Origin: Diploptera punctata
Lineage: Eukaryota; Arthropoda; Insecta; Blattodea; Blaberidae
Length of the DNA stretch: 64,000 nucleotides
Direction of reading: 5' to 3'
NCBI GenBank assembly: GCA_030220185.1
Contig: JASPKZ010010239.1
Span: forward strand, 762,001 to 826,000
Each line of letters opens with the position of its first letter. The stretch's first letter is position 1. Below, piece by piece: positions 43,386-56,234 of the stretch. The translations under genes and the position numbers were made by a program. The notes below the pieces were generated by a model that was given only the letters and a program-made list of their open reading frames with translations, had not been told where the DNA came from and ran no database searches.

Positions 43386-43662
43386 TTTTAAAACGTGGTA
43401 AAAAACTGCATTAAGTACAACTATTGGTACTCATGAGACAAAAATCATGTTGACCAGTGTTATGCAATGAAACTAATATATTTTCATATATACTTTCTAA
43501 ACTGACCTTGTAAATGTGTTGTATTGAAACAAGAAGAGCTTTAGTTCCGAACAGAAATATATTTACACTTACTAAATACATCATTTGAATGAGTTTGATT
43601 TTTTAGCGAATTCAAAAACAATGTAACTATCGAGGTTGTTCTCATGAAAAATATTATTTTTT

Positions 43663-44055
43663 TTATTTCATCGAACCTACTTTGTAGGCACAGAAAATAA
43701 CCACGAAACAAATAAAAATGACTTTTAACGGTCTAGTGTCAGCAAGTTTTATTTTTTCTGAACCAACTTCGGCGTAGATATAGCAACGAATTAAGAAAAA
43801 TAACATCGAGTTCATTAACCTGTAAAACTGGACCATTAGAATCGGAGGTTCATCTGAAGCGAAAATTAAAAAACCTGTATTATTGGCCACAATTTTCGTT
43901 GCTTCGCAACTAAACGCGGTATATGAAATACAATAAAACAAGAAAGGTATTCTGAAGAAAAATATCAGTTTCCTATCATTAAAAGTGTGGTTTTTATCCA
44001 AAAGGCGTAAATTAAAAACTTTCTGTAGCGCCGCCATTTTTGTTTCTTGTAACAT
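43663..44055 (-). CDS. hypothetical ORF, 130 codons
   Basis: Open frame upstream of, and on the same strand as, the degenerate repeat ORF. It has a favourable start context (caaaaATGGCGGCGCTAC at the second Met). The protein has two hydrophobic stretches (IFFFRIPFLFYCISYTAF, about 31-48, and a C-terminal VIFICFVVIFCAY) that could be membrane segments or AT-driven chance. I recognise no family. It may be a further part of the same repeat unit. Confidence 0.3.
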   Translation of the reverse strand: MLQETKMAALQKVFNLRLLDKNHTFNDRKLIFFFRIPFLFYCISYTAFSCEATKIVANNTGFLIFASDEPPILMVQFYRLMNSMLFFLIRCYIYAEVGSEKIKLADTRPLKVIFICFVVIFCAYKVGSMK

Positions 44056-44211
44056 AATTTACACATTACATTTAATTTAACAAAACAAAGTTATGGTATT
44101 TTCCTTAAAGAAGCAAAATCGGACTATGAATTCGACTGAGGAATTCACTTATTTTACGCAGTTTCTCTCTGACAGATTTTTTACTATAATTTATGTTTAA
44201 ATTTATCAAAT

Positions 44212-44250
<39 letters not shown>

Positions 44251-46100
44251 ATAACCTTGTAACTAATGAGGAGTTACAATTTTGGATCTTCAATGATTAA
44301 CGCAATCCACGATCTCGTTTCTTCTTTTTCAGTGAGAAAAGAACGTTGATAGGTCAAAAATTCTCCCTGAATACACTCGAATTCATGTAAGTGTTCCTGT
44401 CGTAAAGAAAGATATAATTAGTGATTCACGGAGAGTTTTGCAAAACGTAATTGTAAAAAAGGCTGGATTAAATATTAATATGGAAAAATAGATGAATATT
44501 TAGTAGTAGGTAATACAATTGTAAGTAATTAACAATTAGAAAATAAAAAAAATAAAGTGGAAAAATGTAATCGAGTTCTATTGGGAGACTAAATATAGTC
44601 AGAAACTTAGCAAAATCTTTAAACTTTTTCTTATGAGGAAAAGTAAACAAAACACAGATACACATGTTTACACAAGCGGAAAATGCCAATTTCGCGCAGG
44701 GGACAAGCATTCTAACTACTCTGAAGTGTCGAACTGTGCGTTGCGGTCAACATTGGGTCAGATCAACTGCGATAACATTTGCTTCCCATTTTTCGAGATT
44801 TAAGACTGTTGAGGTCATAAGTTAAAAATATAGCACAGTAATCTCATACTCCATTATTAGGTGTTTGGAAATAAAATAAAATGATCCGAAATAGTTTCCT
44901 GTCAAAATAATATAATGTAGCCGTTGTATGTCATGTCATTATTTATTATAATAATATGGAACACTTTTTAGGAAGTTCAAGCGTGTGATAATTTCCATGC
45001 CTGTATTTTAAATCGATTTCTGAATGTACTGTCAACGCTTTTCATATGAAGGATTACATCTCTATCATTCATTTTAATACAGTGCTTGTATGTGTTTGAA
45101 ATATAGCGCTAGTAAAGTGGTATATACTGGAATGTGCAATTTTAAATTTAAAGCCAAAAGATCTATGAAATGCATAATATCATTGGTTGTTCTGTCAGAC
45201 ATGGTTGCTTCAGAACCTGAAATATCTGGAGAAAAAATATATCTGAATCTGTGAAATTTGCATTTCGAGTCAGAAGAACTTTTGACATTAGAATATTATT
45301 TGGCACGTTCCTTAAATATTCTGTGAGAAAAACTCCTTCTTCCTGATGGCAGAGGAACGCTAAACCAAATACTGAGAGCAGTCATTACCAATATTTCAGT
45401 TGTTATGATCTATAAGAATTCCTAAAAATTGAATTTTTCCCCACCAGGCCTGATGATTATATTGCATTTTAACTGTAGTTACGAGTATTTCGTTTTACTC
45501 AGTCTATATTATTAGAAAATTACGCTATACCTCCAACCATATTTCTGATATTTCCCTCCAGCTTGTTCGTAGTAGATATATTAACAGCACAGCGAGCAAT
45601 TGTTAAATTTTATACCTTTTCGCACGTAGTCGATACCCACCTACACAAATTCTGTCTGAACGAGAAAGGCCTATTGAGTGTAAATCACATATTAATGAAG
45701 AAAACTCTGGCTACCGAGAAGGATAGTTAAGATGAAAAAAAAAACAAATTCTAATAAAATACTACTCATACAAATGGTAGAAGCTGTGTGGGATATCATT
45801 GACGAAATACAGAAGCAACGATAAATGTGATGTAGTCACATGATTATGAAGGAAAACAAAATATAGTAAAATAAGACCTTAGAATGGGATCTCACCTAGG
45901 TGAAAGAGATGGTATCGACGTAAACAGAGTTGTAAGAATTATATCTAGTAAGCTGTGAAAGAAAGGGATTGGAAGATATCTTCTTAGTCGGAAGGAAATA
46001 GAAATTGGAAGTGATGAATTATTGCCATTGTAACAATGTCTAGATAAAAATAAAAAAAATGATACATTTAAAAAGTAATTTAAAAATTAAGAAAGCAATA
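44056..46100. other. long unassigned stretch
   Basis: (TA)n at 44212-44246; otherwise AT-rich with only short ORFs. No transposon was recognised across 2 kb. Confidence 0.4.
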
Positions 46101-46104
46101 GAAT

Positions 46105-46285
46105 AACCAGAGGGAAAACGCCCAGTTGGTAGACAAAGAATGAGGTGGGAGAATAACATTAACTATGATTTCAGGGAAGTAGAATATACAGGGAATGATT
46201 GGAAAACATTACCTCAGGATAGGGACGTATGGAGAGCTCATGCCGCGCGGCCATGAACTTACGGGTTTGATAGCACCAGTGAGCT
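46105..46285 (+). pseudogene. LINE-alpha 3' end
   Basis: 'ccagagggaaaacgcccagt' onward reads PEGKRPVGRQRMRWENNINY, DFREVEYTGNDWKTL, PQDRDVWRAHA. A frameshift before the terminal 'gccatgaacttacgggtttg' is present. 5'-truncated at about 46105. Confidence 0.85.
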
Positions 46286-46800
46286 AGACTTAGTTTTGAA
46301 AGCAATATAATTATACATTGTTGATTTATCAATAACTTTATGATTATATAAACAACATACTTGCACTGTTAAATAAGTCTATGAAAATTAAAGTTATTTG
46401 AATATAGATGCAATATGAATTTTAAAGAATCTGTTTTACTTTATAATTTGAGGATCAAATAACGCGATGTCTGTTTTGTGTTTACACAAACTTGTGTACT
46501 CTCTGTGAATAATGCAAAACCGGAGGGATTATGAATGCATTCTTCGCATTGTTTGTGTAAATCTATCCGATTTTTATAATCAACGAAACGATTTCTGTGT
46601 CTGACAACAGATGACGCGAGAACTGAATCCCCACACAATATGTAACACTCCTAATTCTTCTCGGAACATGTTTATACTATCAAAATTCTTCTTACAATAA
46701 CTAGATAGACTGTCTCGTGATAATATTGTCTACTGTATTTTAAGGGATGCATGCATTGTAAAAAGTTCAGCTTTAAGGTTTGATGCTTGGTCTTTATTTC
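46286..46800. other. unassigned spacer
   Basis: No gene or repeat was recognised. Confidence 0.35.
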
Positions 46801-46804
46801 CGAC

Positions 46805-47025
46805 GTGGTGGTCTCTGTGTCATCGCTGCCTCATGTGGAGGGAGCTAGGATTCGAACACCGATTGGGACAGTTTCCTGGGTGATTTTTTCCTGGGTTTTT
46901 CCTCACATGTAAAATAAATGAAGACACTTTAAGGTCCAAATGGTCCTCGAACATCAATTGGCCATTACAATCATCATTATCAAATTTGCCATGTTTAAGT
47001 ATGAATGTATGTGTGTGTATGTGGT

Positions 47026-47064
<39 letters not shown>

Positions 47065-47205
47065 TGTGTGTATGTGTGTGTGTGTATGTGTGTGTGTGTG
47101 TATGTGTGGATGATTTGTCTCCTTTTAATGTTGTGTCATCTCGGAGGAGATACGTAATTGAATTGATCACTTATTCGGGGAGGCCCTCCATGCCCTAGTG
47201 TGCAC
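46805..47205 (+). mobile_element. SINE-A-related copy with (TG)n and alternative tail
   Basis: Head 'gtggtggtctctgtgtcatc', B-box 'ctaggattcgaacaccgatt', body 'ctcacatgtaaaataaatg' and 'aaggtccaaatggtcctcga', then (TG)n at 47011-47109, then 'ttgtgtcatctcggaggaga' and 'attgaattgatcac', the same tail as at 31.86-31.96 kb. The microsatellite has expanded inside the SINE. Confidence 0.75.
47011..47109 (+). repeat. (TG)n microsatellite
   Basis: About 100 bp of tg repeats with regular a substitutions. Confidence 0.95.
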
Positions 47206-47968
47206 AAAAAAGTATGTGGGTGATCCATATTTTAAAATGCATCTTCCTACAGGAACCGTGCCAATGTAATGCCTGGGTAGCATGTGGCATGTAAAAAGTT
47301 AAACTGAATTAATGGATTGGAATCTTGATTTCAATCGATATAAAATAAGTAATTGTCACGCGTAGCGGTAGCGTAGGATTCAATGGGAATTTCTGTAACT
47401 TCGCAAATTTTTACAAAAATTGCCAAATTCTCTTTACTTATTTGACATTTCCGGCATTTCAGTTTATACACACAAATAATTTGCTGCTAATAAAGTCTCT
47501 CTTGACAATTAATTTTATTACTCAGTTCTCATGCTTGCGACGGTTTCACTTAAAACTTCTTCTTGCCTTCACACTTTTCATAAGACAACTCGTCCGATCC
47601 TCGCATCTTCTTATATATGCGAGGATATGAACATTCTAAATATCAAGTCGAGACTCATCTCGAGTAAAAAGGCTCGAGAACCGACTTTTCCGGACAGGAG
47701 GTGAAGACGCGTGTGAAACTTTCTCTTCGGGCTGACTGATTCGCGAGTCTTCACTAATGAATCCCTCTCAACCATACAATGCGAGACCCGAATATTGCCC
47801 CCCCCGAAATTCAGTAGTCAGACTTACAATGTGTCAGATTATCTAAATACATACACGTAAATAAATACGGATGTCTACTGATAGTTACAGAATTACCAAG
47901 ATATCCACGATGATATCTCCTTAAAGATAATAATATTAGTTACTAAAAGGTCTTTCTGAAAGACAAGA
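47206..47968. other. unassigned spacer
   Basis: No gene or repeat was recognised. A C-run occurs at 47799-47805. Confidence 0.35.
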
Positions 47969-49016
47969 TCTAATATATATATATAATCTTAATATATAAA
48001 AATTACGTGTCACGTTGTTTGTCCGCGATGGAATCCTAAACTACTGAACCGATTTTGATAAAATGTTGCACACTGTGTGCTGTTTGATCAACTTGTGACC
48101 TACGGTTGTTAATAACTAAATTTATAGTCGCATTATTTTTATTGCAAATTATTTAACAAAGAGTATAATTATCTATGAGTTCCATACGATTCTAACAGAT
48201 GGCCGTGTAAGGTAATTGGTTTATTATTTAACCGCGAATTACAAATATTGATTATTTCTTAATTTAAGTATGTTCAGTGTTTATTTTGTTTTCAATTCAT
48301 TTATAATAATATTAATTTGGTGTGTAAGTATTAGTTTCAAGTAATCTGGCAGAAAGACAGAAACTTAATTTAAATTTAACTGGACCGAGAAGGGACATTG
48401 AACGATATGGCGAATCAGTTCTAGAGACCATGAATGATAAGATATCAAGTGAATTTCCGCAAATTGGTATAGGCCTATGTGACATAAATCTTACATTTAA
48501 GAAGAATGTAAATTTAAAAACATATGAAGGTCCTAAGGAACGGAATAACAGAACTGTAAGTAAGTCTGTTAGTTATAATAATATGCCTAACATTACAGAA
48601 ACAATCTCCATGCCTCAATTAAGTGAAAAACAAGATGACTATAATATATCACAAGATGATATTACTATACAGAGACTTCTTGATGATGATGAGAATCCAA
48701 ACTAGTAACAAGTTCGTAGGAAAAAACGAGAGTATAATGAAATCAGCAAGCCTCCTCAAAATATTCCATCAATACACGTATATAATCCTTATGATACACT
48801 TATGGATGATACTGGGAATGCAGACAACATAAATTCATCTCAATCAACAAACCACTTCCACATAAACCACCACCCATATTTATACCGGGTGTAGTTAACG
48901 TACCAGAACTAAAAAAATTGTGTAAAACAAAATCTTTCTGATTTAGATTCCTCACTTGGATTACTACAACATAATTTAACGTATACCTTAGCCACAGCAA
49001 CGCGTGGCCGGGACTT
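47969..49016 (+). mobile_element. Helitron (non-autonomous) with captured LINE ORF1 fragment
   Basis: 5' end TCTAATATATATATATAATC followed by 'ttacgtgtcacgttgtttg', 'tccgcgatggaatcctaaac', 'tgaaccgattttgataaaat', a 5' region common in insect Helitrons. The 3' part has gccacagcaacgcgtggc (48991-49008), a stem GCCAC/GTGGC, followed by cggga. The final CTRR is not clear. The interior carries gag-like coding scraps. Confidence 0.75.
48346..48930 (+). pseudogene. gag-like ORF1 fragment inside the Helitron
   Basis: The open frame 48346-48705 starts LAERQKLNLNLTGPRRDIER, runs through MNDKISSEFPQIGIGLCDIN and ends IQRLLDDDENPN. It continues after a shift as RRKKREYNEISKPPQNIPSI, HVYNPYDTLMDDTGN, and after another shift as KPPPIFIPGVVNVPELKKLC (48864-48926). 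The last segment resembles the conserved 'PPP.F..GV.....L' start of the pre-zinc-knuckle region in ORF1 (gag-like) proteins of Jockey-type LINEs. The zinc knuckles are missing. Confidence 0.6.
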
Positions 49017-49204
49017 CGTATATATATATATAAACAAAGTCGGATTAGTTACACTATTTATAACTCAAGAACAGCTGGACCGATTTTTATGATCTTTGAT
49101 TTGTTGGATTTGTTTCCGCCCCGAATAGTAGATAACTATTAAAACATCGGAAAAATTAACGTAAAAATATTTAAAGGCGATACGACGTTCGCCGGATCAG
49201 CTAG
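49017..49204 (+). mobile_element. short Helitron with canonical CTAG end
   Basis: 'gtcggattagttacactatt' and 'ctggaccgatttttatgat' form a Helitron-type 5' region. The 3' end has the hairpin ggcgatacgacgttcgcc (49177-49194), then gatcag and CTAG at 49201-49204 followed by T. Both the hairpin position and CTAG|T fit canonical Helitrons. Confidence 0.78.
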
Positions 49205-49214
49205 TGTATGTATA

Positions 49215-49276
<62 letters not shown>

Positions 49277-49380
49277 GTTTTCTTGTTTGTTCGAACTTAA
49301 TGCACGGCCATACCGTTGATCTGATTGTGATAGGGCTTTTTGCAACGCCGGGTAATCAGCACGTGGTATCTACAAAAATA
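49205..49380 (+). mobile_element. third Helitron-like fragment
   Basis: (TG)n(TA)n at 49205-49268, then 'tgtttgttcgaacttaatgc', 'acggccataccgttgatctg' and 'gcaacgccgggtaatcagca'. The end block matches the 12.5-kb remnant. Confidence 0.5.
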
Positions 49381-49769
49381 TAATTTTTAAATTATTTTTC
49401 CTTTTACTTATGAATATTTTTTTGTTAATGTAATATTATAAATAAGGGTCTAAATATGTTAAGTACAACGTTTTCGAGAGACAATGAAGAGCTCAGAGGT
49501 AATGCGAGTTTTATTTTCATTTAGTCTATCCTTTAGTTTAAAAGAGTATACCTACTTAACAATATAACAGTGAATTTGACTGAGACATTTATTGAGTGTC
49601 ATTTTAAAATTTCACGAAACATTGCTCATTGGGCACATAACGAACAAACACATCATACATAACTTAGTTTTTTTCCACTTAATTAAATAATTTCAATAAA
49701 TATATTTTGTAATTAAGGATGCACAAAATTGGACCTCATAACAAATGAATAAACAAGACGTGAATTAGA
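49381..49769. other. unassigned spacer
   Basis: No gene or repeat was recognised. Confidence 0.35.
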
Positions 49770-49965
49770 AATATATTCAATAAATGATAGAATTCAACAA
49801 CACCGCATCGGCTGGGAAGAGTACGTTCAGAAAATGGAAGAAACAAGATTGTCCAAGATTGCATATCATTATAAACCAAAGGGATGAATGGATGTAGGAA
49901 TACCTAGGAAGAGATGCAAGGAATCATTGAGAATTCGGAAGAGGCAAATCGCCTAAACCTTGAAG
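49770..49965 (+). pseudogene. LINE-delta tail
   Basis: Frame LEIYSINDRIQQHRIGWEEY, VQKMEETRLSKIAYHYKPKG, stop, MDVGIPRKRCKESLRI. It ends near 'cctaaaccttgaagtgaaga', as in the 41.2-kb tail. Confidence 0.8.
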
Positions 49966-51415
49966 TGAAGATGGTATTTTGTAATTTTGAAATTTTTGGA
50001 TGAAATTCATTTTATATTGGTATTGCTTCAAGCAATCTCCTGTATCATTCATAAATACAATAATGTTTTTGCAATTGAATGTTTTATGAATATGAAACTT
50101 TTTATCATGCAAGAGCCGCCTCTGTGATACGAAAGATGCGGTTCTTCTATGGGGAGAAAAAAAATCCATATAGTCCAACCGGAAAGAAAGCTATTGCCAG
50201 CCATATCGTTTTGCATTTTTATATTATGGGTAAGGAAAAAGAGGGAAATGAAGAAAGCATACCCTCTGTTTTATCCCCTGATAACAATCTGTACGCATGC
50301 GTATACTGCAATAATTATTCTTGACAGATAGAGCAGTTCAGAAAATTTATTTGTACCTTTGTTAAATTAACAGGGGATTTTTACTGTCGCAACATTCCTT
50401 GAAGTTTCACTAGTAATAATTTCTTAGAAGAGAATAATTTATTTTATTTTTAATTTACAAGAAAAGAAGAGTCACGATTTTAGTGAAAAATTAGCCAGAA
50501 GCTGTACCATACTCGATTTTGAAATAGAATTTTCCTTAATCAAATTTAATGTTACATACTAATATTGTTTAAAATTTCCTAGAGTAAGAAGAAGTTTCAG
50601 TGCTGATTCGAAGTATTGTATCTGCGATTTAAAACTTCATACAGATTAATAGGTTCTTTGAAACCTGCTGTAGTGTATAAATCTCTTTAAAATGATCATA
50701 CATTTTAAATAGATCTAATATCGATTACTGATTTTGTTTTTCTTATTTTAGAATCAAGAATTTTAAAATATATTACGAAACTCCGTTTTGGTCTCTACGT
50801 CAAAGTTTCAAGAAATATAAAACTGTACCTGAGATGTTAGTCGTCCTCAATAATCAGCAGTATGGTTTTGTAGGAGGCCTTTCGAAAACTTAAGTTTCAT
50901 CTTCTGGTTTCATCTTTCTACTGACTGTTGCTGGTAATGATTTTGTAGAGATGGTTTACATTACTGAGTTTGTTCTCATTTAACAGGTGTTTGTTTGTGG
51001 TTTCCTCGATAATTTCTAACTCTTCTCGAAGAGTAACGGAAACTCAACCTGCAGAAGATGGAAGATAACTTCCGGAAGCGCTCCAGTTAATTTTATATAC
51101 AATATTTTAACAAAGTTGAGGACGAGGGCACCTACCAACAGGTACAATTTAATTTTAACTTTCATCATATGCATATAAGACAGCGATAGATTTATTTAAT
51201 ATTAGCAAAGTAGGTCATTCCGGAACCCCTTAATCATTTGGTCGGTATTGGGATTTGAATCTAACTCATCAGGAAGTAAGGACTTTAATATAGGGCTTGA
51301 TTTCGCATCTTGAAAACATCAAAATAACAACAGAATATATTTTTGAGCTTACCTTATATGGTGTTATTCTTTTTTACTGATGTAGTCCTTTTTCCAATCA
51401 GATTGCCTGGAATAC
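49966..51415. other. unassigned stretch
   Basis: 1.4 kb without a recognised repeat; only short overlapping ORFs on both strands near 49924-50331. Confidence 0.35.
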
Positions 51416-51444
51416 AAGAATAATAATAATATAATAATAATAAT

Positions 51445-51641
51445 AATAATACTTTATTTATTCTGGCAGAGTTAAGGCCATAAGGCCCTCTCTTCCACTC
51501 AACGAGCACAAATACAAATAAATATTCGACAAATATAGATATACACTATACTAATTATAAACAGTTAAAGATACAATAAATGTAGCAATGTAAATGTCAT
51601 GTACAAACAACATTTTATAGGGTAATAACAAAAATGATACG

Positions 51642-51698
<57 letters not shown>

Positions 51699-52230
51699 TA
51701 AATATGATACATTATACGGGAAACATCAATTAATATATACATATATCTTACACTGGATAATAATGAAGTCGAGGTTAGAGCAAATATAAATTTAGATTTC
51801 TTTTAAAAGTTGCCAATGTCCGGCAACCCCTTATTTCTTGTGGTAGAGAATTCCAGTTGCGAGAAGTGGAGATGGTATATGACAAGGAGTGATGTGATGT
51901 CCTATGTTGCGGTATATTAAGCAAGAGACTAAGTTGTTATCTTGTTTTTAAGTTATGGTTTGAGGACAGATACTGGAAATGAGATGATAAATAATTAGGA
52001 ATCGAGGTATGTAGGATCTTAAATAAGAGAATTAGACAATGCGATTTTCTTCTCTCTTTTAGATGTAGCCATGACAATTCGTGGAATAATGGAGAAATGT
52101 GATCGTATTTTCGAACATTAAATATGAATCTGATACACATATTATCGACACGCTGCAGTTTGTCCGACAATCCGTCACTTATGTCAGTTAGTAGAACGTC
52201 ACAGTAGTCAAAATGCGGCATCACTAAAGT
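51445..52230 (-). pseudogene. LINE-beta C-terminus and 3' UTR
   Basis: The minus-strand 95-codon frame (51937-52224) reads MMPHFDYCDVLLTDISDGLS, DKLQRVDNMCIRFIFNVRKY, DHISPLFHELSWLHLKERRK, HCLILLFKILHTSIPNYLSS. Farther on, after a shift, are SRNWNSLPQEIRGCRTLATF and KRNLNLYLL (about 51880-51795). The UTR contains 'gagttaaggccataaggccc' at 51470-51489, and the 3' end reaches an (AAT)n run. It is the continuous reference for the split copy at 3.3-4.9 kb. Confidence 0.88.
51641..51697. repeat. (AAT)n microsatellite inside LINE UTR
   Basis: About 55 bp of ata/aat repeats; another array is at 51419-51452. Confidence 0.95.
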
Positions 52231-52769
52231 TTGGATTAAAAATTCTTTTAAGAGTTGTAGGAAGAAAATGTTTAAGTCGCTTTAGGGAATGCAAATAACT
52301 ATTTTAACAACAAAAAAATAGACAGTGTACTGAAGTATATAAAGGTACATTCTTAGTAGTATTCTATGGACTACACGAACGTTGGTCAAATAATAATTTA
52401 TCATGAGTCGATTGTATATGCCCTTGAAAAGGCGAGTTTAATGATACGTGAATGTGTGTAGCTTCTCTCTTTCAGACACTATTCAATTATTTTCACATCA
52501 CAACTGAAAGAGAGGAAACAACACGATTCAAAAGAACCCGAAATAAATATGTTTTTCATTCATGAGAACGATCCCTCATTCAATGATGTGCCATCATATT
52601 GAAATAATGAAATAGTGTTTAAGACAACTCCAAAAAATAGTCAAAAGTACGAAACTTCACAACGTCTATCTGCTCTCATGTTAAAATTGCTATCTACTTG
52701 TCGTGCATGAATGTGAGTAGATTATAATATGTAACAGTTAGTGACAAAAGAAAGAACTTTTTAAGAAGT
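52231..52769. other. unassigned spacer
   Basis: No gene or repeat was recognised. Confidence 0.35.
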
Positions 52770-53499
52770 GGCTGAATTGAAATATCTGGGAACAGTAATC
52801 TTACGAACAGGAATCGGGTGCATTAAAAATTAAATATAAGCTCAATTCTGGAAAGGCAAGCTATTACGCAAAACAGGGACTCTAGCTATCCAAATTTCTC
52901 TAAACGAAAGCTATACTGAATAAATAATAGTTATAAAAAACTAAAAGAACACGCTTTATTAGAAAACCAAAAAATGAAAAATAATTTTAATTTCCAATAC
53001 GCTTGGGATAAAATAAAGTGGTCAACAAAAAAATCATCTCCAACACATATAGAATAAAATTAAAGTTATCAACAAAAAGAAAATAATTTTACCATCAAAA
53101 GCGTGGGGTGCTCTATATCAATTAATATACTTGATAATAAACAGATATTGGTAAAAGTAAGCTCCCTAAGAAGAAAATGTAAAAATCATAAAAAGCACCC
53201 CACGCTTTTGATGGTAAAATTATTTTCTTTTTGTTGATAACTTTAATTTTATTCTATATGTGTTGGAGATGATTTTTTTGTTGACCACTTTAATTTTATC
53301 CCAAGCGTATTGGAAATTAAAATTATTTTTCATTTTTTTGGTTTTCTAATAAAGCGTGTTCTTTTAGTTTTTTTAGAACTATTATTTATTTTTTATTTTT
53401 TAGTTTCAATATTTTACAGAATAAGATAACAATGTAAATATCTTTAAATTCGATACTATTGTAGTATGAGCTAAAAGTAATACTCTTCTATAAAAAAAC

Positions 53500-53588
53500 C
53501 CTCCCAGCCGGATTTGAACCAGCGACGTATGGATTACCGAAATTACATACCACTAGTTCACTGCTCTACCAACTGAGCTCTTACAACA
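53500..53588 (-). other. tRNA-like pol III module of HINE-T copy 2
   Basis: Minus strand: 'agagctcagttggtagagca' and 'cgctggttcaaatccggctg', followed by a T-run (seen as ttttttt after gggaggg). Same structure as at 3911. Confidence 0.7.
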
Positions 53589-53828
53589 ATTGACTAAAAA
53601 CTCGTCAAGTCCACAACCTATTATACCAGTTTTAATTTTTTTTTATTTTCGGATGATTCTGGCCAGGATTTTAGAAACTAAATATGAAATTATTGTATTG
53701 TCACGGGTCCTCTACACGTATACAAAGTTTCAAGTCGATCCAATGTTTCTTAGTGGGTGAAAATCGCGTTGAAAGATTCCGTTACATTGATACAAAACAC
53801 TTTTTTACACGCTTTATATTAGGTTGAC

Positions 53829-54126
<298 letters not shown>

Positions 54127-54130
54127 GTAT

Positions 54131-54772
54131 GTAACAGAATCTTTCAACGCGATTTTCACCCACTTAAAATCATGGGATCGACTTGAAACTTTGTATACTT
54201 GTAGAGGACCCGTGACAATACAATAATTTCATATTTATTTTCTAAAATCCTGGCCATAATCATCAGAAAATAAAAAAAAGTGTTTTTGTATCTATGTAAC
54301 GGAATCTTTCAACGCGATTTTCACCAACTTAGAAACATTGGATCGACTTGAAACTTTGTATACTTGTAGATGACCCGTGACAATACAATAATTTTATATT
54401 TATTTTCTAAAATCCTGGCCATTATCATCAGAAAATCAAAAAACGTGTTTTTGTATCAATGTAACGGAATCTTTCAACGCGATTTTCACCCACTCAGAAA
54501 CATTGGATCGACTTGAAACTTTGTATACTTGTAGAGGATCCGTGACAATACAATAATTTTATATTTATTTTCTAAAATCCTGGCCATAATCATCAGAAAA
54601 TCAAAAAAACGTGCTTTTCTATCAATGTAACGGAATCTTTCAACGCGATTTTCACCAACTTAGAAACATTGGATCGACTTGAAACTCTGTATACGTGTAG
54701 AGGACCCGTGACAATACAATAATTTCATATTTTGTTTCTAAAATCCTGGCCAGAATCATCCGAAAATCAAAA
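54131..54772 (+). repeat. four tandem units of about 165 bp in HINE-T copy 3
   Basis: Each unit: gtaacggaatctttcaacg, cgattttcacc, cattggatcgacttgaaact, ttgtatacttgtaga, cgtgacaatacaataat, aatcctggcca, aatcatcagaaaat. Period 164-166 bp. Two units occur in copy 1, one in copy 2 and three in copy 4. Confidence 0.93.
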
Positions 54773-54823
54773 AAATTAAAACTGGTATAATAGGTTGCGG
54801 ACTTGTCGAGTTTTTAGTCAATC

Positions 54824-54914
54824 GTTGTAAGAGCTCAGTTGGTAGAGCAGTGAAGTCTTAGTGGTATATAATTTCAGTAATCCGTATGTCGCTGGTTCAA
54901 ATCCGGCTGGGAGG
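54824..54914 (+). other. tRNA-like pol III module of HINE-T copy 3
   Basis: A-box 'agagctcagttggtagagca', B-box 'ctggttcaaatccggctg', terminator tttttt at 54917-54922. Confidence 0.7.
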
Positions 54915-55019
54915 ACTTTTTTATAGAAGAGTATTACTTTTAGCTCATACTACAATAGTATCGAATTTAAAGATATTTATATTTTTATCTTATTCTGTAA
55001 AATATTAAAAATAAAAAAT

Positions 55020-55492
55020 AAAGAATAGTTTTAAAAGACTAGAATAACACGCTTTATTAGAAAACCGAACTAAAAAAATGAAAAATAATTTTAATTTCCA
55101 ACATGCTTGGGATAAAATTAAAGTGGTCAACAAAAAAATCATCTCCAACACATATAGAATAAAATTAGAGTTATCAACAAAAAGAAAATAATTTTACCAT
55201 CAAAAGCGTGGGGTGCTTTTTATGATTTTTACATTTTCTTCTTAGAGAGCTTACTTTTACCAATATCTGTTTATTATCAAATATATTAATTGATATAGAG
55301 CACCCCACGCTTTTGATGGTAAACTTATTTTCTTTTTGTTGATAACTCTAATTTTATTCTATATGTGTTGGAGATGATTTTTTTGTTGACCACTTTATTT
55401 TATCCCAAGCGTATTGGAAATTAAAATTATTTTTCATTTTTTAGTTTTCTAATAAAGCGTGTTCTTTTAGATTTTTAAAACTATTATTTATT
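55020..55492. repeat. long palindrome of HINE-T copy 3
   Basis: Arms about 55020-55217 and 55299-55492 with 'aaagcgtggggtgct' and 'agcaccccacgcttt' at the inner edges; spacer about 80 bp. The equivalent palindrome of copy 2 is at 52919-53400. Confidence 0.88.
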
Positions 55493-55998
55493 TTATTTTC
55501 TGATGATTATGGCCAGGATTTTAGAAACTAAATATGAAATTATTGTATTGTCACGAGTCCTCTACAAGTATACAAAGTTTCAAGTCGATCCAATGATTTT
55601 AAGTGGGTGAAAATCGCGTTGAAAAATTCCGTTACATAGATAGATACAGGTCAAGCTAATATAAAGCGTGTAAAAATATAACTTATTCATCCAGTTATAT
55701 GGATTCGAAACATGTACTTGTACTTTAAATAGGTAGAAAATTACGAATATCTTCTTCTTCTTCACTTCATGGTCTAGGCAAATTGCCTGTTCCGCCTCAC
55801 AATTCTTATGTCCATCTTTTCACTGGCCTTCCTACATTCTTTGAACCTCTAGGCTTGTAATTAAATGCTGCTTTTGGTAATCTTGCTACATTCATTATTT
55901 CTACATGTCTACACCATTTATCTCTATATTCCTTGATTTTATCATTCAGTGGATAATAGTTAATTCTGTTTTTACACGCTTCATATTACCTTGACCTG

Positions 55999-56234
<236 letters not shown>

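Noticed and set aside
46820..47198. ORFs of TH or VC repeats on both strands
   Set aside because: They translate a (TG)n microsatellite inside a SINE.
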